Of a stretch of 6,242 nucleotides of DNA, positions 1 through 5,763 are shown in pieces. Positions within the stretch are counted from its first letter, which is position 1, and the number at the start of each line of letters is the position of its first letter. The stretch covers positions 1-6,242 of the forward strand of contig JAEXPO010000620.1 of NCBI GenBank assembly GCA_023446675.1, given 5' to 3'. A program made the translations under genes and the position numbers. The notes beneath the pieces were generated by a model. That model was not told where the DNA came from. It did no database searches and saw only the letters and a program-made list of their open reading frames with translations. Source of the DNA: Bacillota bacterium. GTDB taxonomy: Bacteria; Bacillota; Clostridia; DSM-8532.

Positions 1-2445
1 GTACAGGACATCATAGACATGCTGTGACTGTAAAAATCGGGCTTTGAGCTCGATGGTGTTTTCACCCTGCTTAACATAGGAAAGGATATCGGTTTTTATA
101 AAGGAAATGTCCTTATACCAGTCTTCACTGTTAAAGCTTACTTTTTCACCATTCACCGTCACCTCAAACTGATGGGGCTGCTCCATGACAAGGCTCAATC
201 GGCCGAAGGATTCCGGCCGGCAGGCCACGGTAAAGGAAAAGCGCAGCTCCACGTCGCAGGGGCGGCGAAGATCCAAAAGCTCCTGCATCAGGTGTATAAC
301 GGCTTTCGGTGATTGCCATTCACCCTCGTCAATGCGATAGGCGCAAAAATCTATTGTCAGGAGGTTGTCATCCATGGCGCGGATATCCCAGTCGGTTCCT
401 GCCAGGGTAAGAACCTGCTCAGCTTCCCTGTTTGTCAGGCTCTCAACTTCTCCTTCTTCATAAACCACAACAATACTCTGCATGGGAAGAAAAGAAAGCC
501 TGGATTTGGTGGTTTCCCCGGTATAGGCGGCCGAAAGCACTTCGGATTCAAGAGTGTCCAGCTCCAGGCGGGTCGTCTTTACCTTGCCCGGCAGAACCAG
601 TGTGACATCCTCAATAGCTTCACGGCTCATATTTACCATGTACAGGGCGGTTCCGCCATCGGGAAGCGCCACCTGGCAGCATCTGACAGGCAGAACCTCA
701 CGGCCGTCCTTCATAATATGAACCGGCTTTTCCAATACCTCTCCAAGGGCCTTCCACAACGCCTCCGGCGTATCTGCAAATACGGCTCTGTCCTTCAAGG
801 CCAAAAGCTCGGAGCTGGCTTCCCCTTCACACAGGTAAGGCCATTGTCCCAGCCGCACAATGGGGCGGCCGGCTTGGTCTGCTGCCTTGACAAGCTCCAG
901 CGTTGTGCGGTCAAGAGTGAGACTGTCAGCTATTACAACAGCGCCGTATTGGTAATTTCCTACCTGGATGCGTCCGTCGGGAAGCACCTTTCCATACCTT
1001 CTGAGAATAGTTTCATCCCCCAGATGGTAATCGATATGAGAACCGCCAAAAAGCTCCGTGGCGGCGGAAAAAGCACGATCCAGATCTGCAATTTCCTCGT
1101 TGTTGGTGCCGTCATAGCTTACCCAGCCGCTGTGCATGGGGTGTACAAGAAGCACATCAATGTACTTTTTGCCTGAACCCAGCATTTGTCCAAGCCTTGC
1201 CAGATAATCGTTAAAACGGTAATATTCATCATACCAGGTTTGCTGATAGTAGAGTGAGGGCGGATAATCCCGCTTGCGAAGCCCCCGGAGGGAATAGCCC
1301 TGAAGGTGCTGGCACATGAGATTGACGCCGTTGACATACTGCCATCCGGCAATCCAGCGCATTTCATCAAAGCTGACATCCCAGCCGCTCATAGCATAGC
1401 TTTCAGTAAGCACCTGCTCTTTTCCCAGCTGCTCGGCTACCGAGCCTACCTGCTTGGGAATCCGGGGATCGCTTACACTTCGGCGGAGTGAATCCACACC
1501 GGGAGTATGCATGAACTCATAAAAAGGCATGCCTCCCGCAGTACCGGTCATCTGGCTGTAAAGGCTTTCCTCCATCATCATGTGACCGGTCAGCTTGCAG
1601 CTGTGAGCCTCGCACCACTCACCTATTTGCTTCATATAAGCATTTACAAAAAGCTCGTTTACCAATGCCCAGAAATCGTGGCGTACCTTGCGGTAGCCCT
1701 CACAAGGCAGAAAAAGGGCGGGAAGCCTTCCCATCAAATCATAGCCGTAGCGCTCCAAAAAGGCCCCGGGCATGAGGTAAGACCATGGAATAGGCCCCTG
1801 GGCAAGCCGCGGCTCATCGGTAAAGAACCCGTAAAGCCCATTCTGCCCCAGCTCGAAGCGTTCGGCGTACTGGTCATGGGTGGATTCAAGAAAGGCAGCA
1901 ATTACCTTTTCGTTAAGCACATCAATATAATGGGGTGAGCAGTTATGACTTATTTCAACATAATAGTCATAATCTCCCTCTAATTTTGCTTCCTTTACCG
2001 GTACACAGCAACCGTCCTTTTCTGTGAGTGCAAACACTCCTAAAAGAGCGTCGCCGGTTATGGCGTGCTCCGGAGTTTGAAGACGGCGAAAGCAAAGCCC
2101 GCGGGCATACACCCAATCCCCCAGCGCTGTGACCTTTCCCCCGGCAAAGCCGCTGGGCCAGCCCTCTTCGTCATACACCCACGGATGAAGCCCTACGGAC
2201 TTGCCTGTTTCGATGCCAACCTGAATGCTTTCAAACCATGGCTCTTCCAGATATTCGGTTTGAAGGCCGCCACGGGCATGCATGAAATAGCCTCCCACGC
2301 CGCTTTTCTTCATAAGCTTGATCTGTCTTTGAAGCTCCTTTGACTCCAGCTTCTCGTTCCAGGACCAAAAAGGGATGGGCCGGTACTCCAGCTTGGGCTC
2401 TTTAAGTGTATCGGCCAGGCTTTGGCTTGCATTTTGATATTTCAT
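1..2445 (-). CDS. GH106-like (alpha-L-rhamnosidase-type) cytoplasmic glycoside hydrolase, 3' end outside window
   Basis: The reading frame is open for 815 codons from the ATG at 2445 to the left edge, so the C-terminus is missing. It resembles the large GH106-related hydrolases common in Firmicutes, often annotated only as 'glycosyl hydrolase'. Family-like motifs are PFWSWN (residues 25-30), GVGGYFMHARGG (49-60), YDEEGWPSG (91-99), FFTDEP (207-212), a GHMMMEES stretch (287-294) and TESYAMSGWD (347-356). Together these suggest a TIM-barrel catalytic part over about residues 20-440. Glu211, Glu292/293 and Glu348 are candidate catalytic acids (inference). Residues 500-540 look like the Rossmann-type domain that follows such barrels. 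Residues 675-815 look like a beta-sandwich sugar-binding domain of GH2 type. There is no signal peptide, so it should act inside the cell on an imported glycoside. An AAAGGAG site lies 11 bases upstream of the ATG. It is the third gene after the kinase and isomerase, 104 bases downstream of the latter. The linkage cut is unknown; alpha-L-rhamnoside is only the family guess. Confidence 0.8.
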   Translation of the reverse strand, partial: MKYQNASQSLADTLKEPKLEYRPIPFWSWNEKLESKELQRQIKLMKKSGVGGYFMHARGGLQTEYLEEPWFESIQVGIETGKSVGLHPWVYDEEGWPSGFAGGKVTALGDWVYARGLCFRRLQTPEHAITGDALLGVFALTEKDGCCVPVKEAKLEGDYDYYVEISHNCSPHYIDVLNEKVIAAFLESTHDQYAERFELGQNGLYGFFTDEPRLAQGPIPWSYLMPGAFLERYGYDLMGRLPALFLPCEGYRKVRHDFWALVNELFVNAYMKQIGEWCEAHSCKLTGHMMMEESLYSQMTGTAGGMPFYEFMHTPGVDSLRRSVSDPRIPKQVGSVAEQLGKEQVLTESYAMSGWDVSFDEMRWIAGWQYVNGVNLMCQHLQGYSLRGLRKRDYPPSLYYQQTWYDEYYRFNDYLARLGQMLGSGKKYIDVLLVHPMHSGWVSYDGTNNEEIADLDRAFSAATELFGGSHIDYHLGDETILRRYGKVLPDGRIQVGNYQYGAVVIADSLTLDRTTLELVKAADQAGRPIVRLGQWPYLCEGEASSELLALKDRAVFADTPEALWKALGEVLEKPVHIMKDGREVLPVRCCQVALPDGGTALYMVNMSREAIEDVTLVLPGKVKTTRLELDTLESEVLSAAYTGETTKSRLSFLPMQSIVVVYEEGEVESLTNREAEQVLTLAGTDWDIRAMDDNLLTIDFCAYRIDEGEWQSPKAVIHLMQELLDLRRPCDVELRFSFTVACRPESFGRLSLVMEQPHQFEVTVNGEKVSFNSEDWYKDISFIKTDILSYVKQGENTIELKARFLQSQHVYDVLY

Positions 2446-2456
2446 GTAACTTAACG

Positions 2457-2463
2457 CTCCTTT
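2457..2463 (-). promoter_or_regulatory. Ribosome binding site of the glycoside hydrolase
   Basis: On the minus strand this reads AAAGGAG and stands 11 bases before the ATG at 2445. It supports that ATG as the start. Confidence 0.7.
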
Positions 2464-2471
2464 ATCTATGG

Positions 2472-2499
2472 TTAATACGGGTGCAAAACCTGTAGTCAA
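2472..2499 (-). promoter_or_regulatory. Possible internal promoter before the hydrolase
   Basis: Within the 104-base spacer between isomerase and hydrolase the minus strand reads TTGACT (2494-2499), 16 bases, then TATTAA (2472-2477). The -35 matches the sigma-A consensus at 5 of 6 bases and the -10 at 4 of 6. Transcription would begin near 2465, leaving only about 20 bases before the hydrolase ATG, just enough for its ribosome binding site. This could let the hydrolase be made separately from the upstream genes. It is a match by eye only, and AT-rich spacers give such matches by chance. Confidence 0.3.
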
Positions 2500-2519
2500 G
2501 AATCAGCCCTTTACAGGCT
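2487..2519 (-). other. Intercistronic inverted repeat (possible RNA hairpin)
   Basis: CCTGTA (2489-2494) and TACAGG (2512-2517) form a perfect 6-bp inverted repeat. In the minus-strand RNA a G-U and an A-U pair extend it to 8 bp, with a 17-base loop and a short run of U after it. It sits 31 to 63 bases after the isomerase stop codon. The stem is only half GC and the loop is long, so it is a poor intrinsic terminator. A processing or partial-attenuation site is possible. It overlaps the candidate internal promoter. Confidence 0.3.
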
Positions 2520-2549
2520 ATCAGGTGCGCATGTAAAAATGGGCGAATT

Positions 2550-3959
2550 TTAACGGTGGTGATAAACCTCAACACCCATGTAATTACCCATAGCTTCCTC
2601 CAAAATATCCGCTACCTTGCCCCGAACGAAGCATACATGGTGTTCAAATCCATTTTTGCAGATATAGTTCATAAGGCTTTGGAGATTATCCACCTCGCAG
2701 AAGGCCACGCCGCCCTTTGTAGGCAGATGCTCGGAGCCAAAACGGCCTTCGCCCACATACATTTTCATTTTGCCTAAAACATCGTCGGTGGTCACACGGA
2801 TATAGGTCATATCGCCGGGTGCAACCTGTCCCTTGCAGGCACCAAAGCAGTTTTCCTTGCCAAGGGTTGACCCCAGAACATCAAGGCATTCAATTTCCAT
2901 GGGCGCATCAAAGAAGCTTTTGGGGAAATTGGAGCAGTGGAGGCTGATGCAGCTGTTACGCTGATCACGGATATTGTTGTTCCAATCCATAAGAGCAGGC
3001 GCGCTTCCTGCAGCAAGGTGGGCCGCAAGCATGGAAACGGCGCCGGTAACGTCACTTTCACAGGCCGAGGGCTTGCCCTTTTCGCCCATCATGCTCATGG
3101 ACAGGCAGGTCGCGCAGCCATAATTATTTTCAACACTGTCCCAGCACTGGACAGTGGAGGCGTCGCAATCAAGATCCGTGACGAAATCCTCAATGGCCAG
3201 ACACAGCTTAGCCTGAAGCTCAACCTTGTCGTCGGTTATAAAATCAGCCACCTTGCCATAAGCGCGAATTTCTTCCTTCTTGGCATCAATGGCAGCTTTG
3301 TCTGAATAATTGCGGGCTTTGAAAATAACCTCGCTCATATCCACTGTCTGAACGCTGATTTTATGCTTTTGCAGAATCTTTTCTGAAAAACGGACCGTGT
3401 TAAATGCAACAGGCCGGGCACCCAGCATGGCAATGCGCGATCCCTGAAGTCCGCCGACTACACGGCAAACCCCTGCAAAACGCACAAGGTCCGCAGTAAA
3501 TTCCTCACTGTCGATAGGACATGTATGAAGGGTCGTATTGGTAAAACGGATACCTCTTTGATAGAGGTTATTGCAAAGGGATATTTTACCGCAGAACGCA
3601 TCACGGCGATTGGCCATATCCAGCTTGTCAAAATCATCATCACAAGCCTGCACCAGTATGGGCACATCTAATTTTGCCAGTTCAATGGCTTCGGCAACGC
3701 CAAGCTCTTCGCCAAAATTGGGCAAAATACAGATGATACCGTCGATCTTATCCCGGTTTTTCGAGAACAGCTTTGCACAGGTACGCGCTTCTTCAAAGGA
3801 AACAACCGCACCATATTTGGTATCGTCCTCCCCTACCATAATGTAATCGAAACCAAGCTGTGTCAATTTGGCTGTGATTTGCTCACGTGCTGTTTTAACC
3901 AGGTGGCTGGGAAAGAATCCACGGGTGGTGACTATAACCCCAAAGGTTTGCTTTTTCAT
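2550..3959 (-). CDS. L-fucose/L-arabinose isomerase family protein
   Basis: This 469-residue cytoplasmic protein belongs to the FucI/AraA superfamily of metal-dependent aldose-ketose isomerases (compact COG2407-type, shorter than the roughly 590-residue E. coli FucI). The N-terminal half has Rossmann-like segments such as FGVIVTTRGFFP near the start and IDGIICILPNFGEELG (about 72-87). The C-terminal half holds the likely Mn2+ site: Glu301 (ACESDVTGA), Asp325 (ALMDWNN) and His440/His441 (FEHHVCF). The Glu-to-Asp distance of 24 equals that between Glu337 and Asp361 in E. coli FucI, where His528 is the third ligand; this equivalence is inferred, not aligned by software. An in-frame ATG also exists at 3968, but the AGGAG lies only 1 base before it and 10 bases before the ATG at 3959, so the latter is chosen. 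It has 21 cysteines, fitting an anaerobe. It lies between the kinase and the hydrolase on the same strand, so it probably makes the ketose for the kinase. The true sugar (fucose, arabinose, rhamnose or another) is not determined. Confidence 0.88.
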   Translation of the reverse strand: MKKQTFGVIVTTRGFFPSHLVKTAREQITAKLTQLGFDYIMVGEDDTKYGAVVSFEEARTCAKLFSKNRDKIDGIICILPNFGEELGVAEAIELAKLDVPILVQACDDDFDKLDMANRRDAFCGKISLCNNLYQRGIRFTNTTLHTCPIDSEEFTADLVRFAGVCRVVGGLQGSRIAMLGARPVAFNTVRFSEKILQKHKISVQTVDMSEVIFKARNYSDKAAIDAKKEEIRAYGKVADFITDDKVELQAKLCLAIEDFVTDLDCDASTVQCWDSVENNYGCATCLSMSMMGEKGKPSACESDVTGAVSMLAAHLAAGSAPALMDWNNNIRDQRNSCISLHCSNFPKSFFDAPMEIECLDVLGSTLGKENCFGACKGQVAPGDMTYIRVTTDDVLGKMKMYVGEGRFGSEHLPTKGGVAFCEVDNLQSLMNYICKNGFEHHVCFVRGKVADILEEAMGNYMGVEVYHHR

Positions 3960-3969
3960 ACTGCTCATA

Positions 3970-3975
3970 CTCCTT
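3970..3975 (-). promoter_or_regulatory. Ribosome binding site that decides the isomerase start
   Basis: The minus strand reads AAGGAG here. Spacing is 10 bases to the ATG at 3959 but only 1 base to the in-frame ATG at 3968, so the shorter, 469-residue product is favoured. The 65-base spacer 3960-4024 around it is AT-rich and shows no terminator, consistent with co-transcription with the kinase. Confidence 0.7.
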
Positions 3976-4024
3976 TTTTATATTAAGGTGCAGGGTAATC
4001 TTATTTTATTTAATCCTGGAAAGG

Positions 4025-5515
4025 CTATTTTGAACCTGTCTCTGTTTCGCAAAGAACAAGAGCAACGGCCTTTTGCCATCCATCATAGAGGGCCTGGGCC
4101 TGGTTTTGCGGCATTTGAGTTTCATAACGAACGGCAGCTCTGCTTTTGTTCAGAGTGTTTTCTGTATATAAGCCTGCGGAAAGGCCTGCCGCAAATGCGG
4201 CTCCTGCTCCGGACAGCTCTTCCATACGGCTGGCGTCCACCGGCAGGCGTATGAGGTCGGTTTGAAACTGCATTAAAAAGCTGTCCCGGGTGGGGCCTCC
4301 GTCGGTACGAAGCACATGAAGGTCAACACCTGCCCTCTGGGCTGCTTTTACAACATCAGTAATCTGGTAGGCAATACACTCCTCAGCCGCACGGACAATA
4401 TGGGCTTTTCCCGTTGTCCGGGACATTCCGCAAATCATGGCTCTGGCCTCGCTGTTCCAATAAGGAGCTCCAAGTCCGCTGTAGGCCGGCACCAAATAAA
4501 CACCGTCCGTATCAGGTACGCTTCTGGCAAGGCTTTCCGCTTCCCTGGCACTGCCAATAAGCCCCAAGCTGTCCTTCAGCCAGCTAATGACCGCGCCGGT
4601 ATAATTAATATTGCCCTCCAGCACATAATCTACTCGTCCGCCTATGCCCCAGGCAAGGCTGGTAACCAGAGCAGCATCACACACAGCCTTAGACCCCGTA
4701 TTTATCATCACCGATGAGCCTGTTCCGTAGGTTGCTTTTCCATGGCCGGCAGTTATGCAGCCCTGTGCGAACAGCGCAGCGTGGCTGTCGCCCATCACGC
4801 CCCGTACGGGTATAGGCTTCTCAAATGCGCCTTCAAAGGTGCTTTCGCCGAAATAACCGTCACTGGGGCATACCTCAGGAAGGATTTCATAGGGAACGCC
4901 GAACCAATGGCACAGTTCTTCGTCCCATTTCAAGGTGTGAATATTAAACAATTGGGTGCGGCTTGCGTTGCTGTAATCTGTAGAATGACGGCCCGTCAGC
5001 CGGTAAAGCAGCCAGGCATCCATGGTTCCTGCAAAAAGCTGCTTATTCTCATAAGCTTTTTTGGCCTCAGGAACATTGTTCATTAACCAGCCGAACTTTG
5101 CTGCCGTAAAATAAGGTGACAGCCTGAGCCCCGTCTTATCCTTGACGACAGGGCCATATCCTTTGGCCTCAATGCTTTCACACAGCGCAGCGCCTCGGGC
5201 GCATTGCCATACTATGGCGTTGTATATGGGCTTACCGTCACTGGTCCACATAATTCCTGTTTCACGCTGGTTACTGATACCTGCCGCAACAACAGCATCT
5301 TGCGGTACATTATTTTCTGCAAGCAGCTGCTTTACTGTGAGAATGGTATTTTGGTAGATTTCCTGTCCGTCGTGTTCTACCCATCCGTGCTCGTTAACGA
5401 TCTGCCGGTGTACAGTATCGCAGCGTGCTACAAGAGCACCCAACCTGTCAAACAGCAGCGCTTTAGTCCCGGAGGTGCTTTGGTCAATGGCCAGCACATA
5501 TTTTTGCGCATTCAC
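4025..5515 (-). CDS. FGGY-family carbohydrate kinase, glycerol kinase-like with altered substrate pocket
   Basis: This 496-residue cytoplasmic ATP-dependent kinase has the full FGGY layout and family-typical length. The N-terminal phosphate-binding loop is AIDQSTSGTKALLFD (residues 9-23). Glycerol kinase-like blocks follow: GWVEHDGQEIY (44-54), ISNQRET (80-86), IVWQ (101-104), LSPYFTAAKFGW (132-143), TDYSNASRTQLFNI (179-192), GDSHAALFAQG (242-252) and TYGTGSS (262-268). The C-terminal nucleotide-binding block is LRTDGGPTRDSFLMQFQ (402-418). By alignment to E. coli GlpK, Arg84, Glu85, Trp103, Tyr135 and the catalytic base Asp243 are kept. Gln246 and Phe270 of the glycerol pocket are both Ser here (244 and 268). 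The His-bearing loop that HPr phosphorylates in Firmicute GlpK is also not apparent. It may therefore phosphorylate a larger ketose or polyol made by the adjacent isomerase (inference). Automatic pipelines would probably call it glpK. The start is GTG, with an AAGGG 11 bases upstream and no in-frame start nearby. It is the first gene of the minus-strand operon. Confidence 0.88.
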   Translation of the reverse strand: MNAQKYVLAIDQSTSGTKALLFDRLGALVARCDTVHRQIVNEHGWVEHDGQEIYQNTILTVKQLLAENNVPQDAVVAAGISNQRETGIMWTSDGKPIYNAIVWQCARGAALCESIEAKGYGPVVKDKTGLRLSPYFTAAKFGWLMNNVPEAKKAYENKQLFAGTMDAWLLYRLTGRHSTDYSNASRTQLFNIHTLKWDEELCHWFGVPYEILPEVCPSDGYFGESTFEGAFEKPIPVRGVMGDSHAALFAQGCITAGHGKATYGTGSSVMINTGSKAVCDAALVTSLAWGIGGRVDYVLEGNINYTGAVISWLKDSLGLIGSAREAESLARSVPDTDGVYLVPAYSGLGAPYWNSEARAMICGMSRTTGKAHIVRAAEECIAYQITDVVKAAQRAGVDLHVLRTDGGPTRDSFLMQFQTDLIRLPVDASRMEELSGAGAAFAAGLSAGLYTENTLNKSRAAVRYETQMPQNQAQALYDGWQKAVALVLCETETGSK

Positions 5516-5526
5516 AGTGTATGCCG

Positions 5527-5531
5527 CCCTT
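5527..5531 (-). promoter_or_regulatory. Ribosome binding site supporting the GTG start of the kinase
   Basis: The minus strand reads AAGGG, 11 bases before the GTG at 5515. The ATG that overlaps at 5511 is in another frame. No in-frame ATG, GTG or TTG occurs between this site and the GTG. Confidence 0.55.
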
Positions 5532-5552
5532 CGTTTTAATAAATTTTTGAGT

Positions 5553-5567
5553 AATTTTAGTAAAATT
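5553..5567. promoter_or_regulatory. Candidate LacI-family operator 1 (perfect 15-bp palindrome)
   Basis: The plus strand reads AATTTTAGTAAAATT, two 7-base arms that are exact reverse complements around a single central base. It overlaps the -10 element (5565-5570) and the predicted transcription start (about 5558) of the minus-strand operon, where a bound repressor would block polymerase. A second, near-identical site lies 123 bases away centre to centre. Assignment to the adjacent regulator is inferred from position and symmetry. Confidence 0.55.
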
Positions 5568-5593
5568 TTATCATCAATTATTTAAAAGGTCAA
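5565..5593 (-). promoter_or_regulatory. Sigma-A-type promoter of the kinase-isomerase-hydrolase operon
   Basis: The minus strand carries TTGACC (5588-5593), a 17-base spacer, then TAAAAT (5565-5570). Each hexamer matches its consensus at 5 of 6 bases and the spacing is ideal. Transcription would start near 5558, giving a leader of about 43 bases before the kinase GTG at 5515. It is the strongest promoter match in the spacer. Confidence 0.7.
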
Positions 5594-5675
5594 TAGAACT
5601 TTTAGATTGCAATACTCCATAATTAACCTTAATATCTTCTTATGTGAATAATAATAAGCTTTTCCATACAAACTC

Positions 5676-5690
5676 TATTTTACTAAACTA
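5676..5690. promoter_or_regulatory. Candidate LacI-family operator 2 (imperfect 15-bp palindrome)
   Basis: The plus strand reads TATTTTACTAAACTA, with 6 of 7 arm positions complementary around a central C. It shares an 11-base core with operator 1 (ATTTTACTAAA, in the opposite orientation). It lies 74 bases upstream of the regulator start codon and just before one possible regulator -35 element. It may serve autoregulation or looping with operator 1. Confidence 0.45.
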
Positions 5691-5693
5691 TTA

Positions 5694-5722
5694 TTGCTTT
5701 TATGCGGCAATTCGTGTATTGT
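5694..5722 (+). promoter_or_regulatory. Possible promoter of the LacI-type regulator
   Basis: TTGCTT (5694-5699), 17 bases, then TATTGT (5717-5722). Each hexamer matches the sigma-A consensus at 4 of 6 bases. Transcription would start near 5729, about 35 bases before the GTG. An alternative of similar quality is TTGCAA (5607-5612), 17 bases, TAATAT (5630-5635), which would place operator 2 inside the transcript. The choice between them cannot be made by eye. Confidence 0.3.
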
Positions 5723-5763
5723 TAAATCATATCAAATAGAACCAATGTTTAGGGAGGGGTAAT

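Larger units (their letters stand above)
5516..5763. promoter_or_regulatory. Divergent control region between kinase operon and LacI-type regulator
   Basis: This 248-base spacer is strongly AT-rich compared with the genes on either side. It contains the operon promoter, two related palindromes and possible regulator promoters, listed separately. No RNA gene, riboswitch-like fold or intrinsic terminator was recognised. No convincing CcpA-type cre site (WTGNNARCGNWWWCAW) was found by eye. Confidence 0.7.

Noticed and set aside
313..1176. A 287-codon open frame on the plus strand
   Set aside because: It lies wholly inside the hydrolase gene on the other strand, shows no family motif and no ribosome binding site, and is explained as a shadow of that gene.
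3960..4024. Terminator or promoter in the kinase-isomerase spacer
   Set aside because: Only a ribosome binding site and AT-rich sequence are visible; no GC-rich stem and no well-spaced -35/-10 pair.
4025..5515. Calling the kinase glpK outright
   Set aside because: Overall similarity is to glycerol kinase, but two substrate-pocket positions differ and the neighbours are sugar-catabolic with no glycerol genes, so no symbol is given.
5582..5620. A 12-residue leader-peptide-like frame on the minus strand beginning ATG GAG TAT
   Set aside because: It lies upstream of the predicted operon transcription start and overlaps its -35 element, so it would not be on the transcript. The AAGG before it is weak.
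5647..5657. Short AATAATAATAA run as a possible repeat array
   Set aside because: Too short to be a meaningful repeat in AT-rich intergenic DNA.
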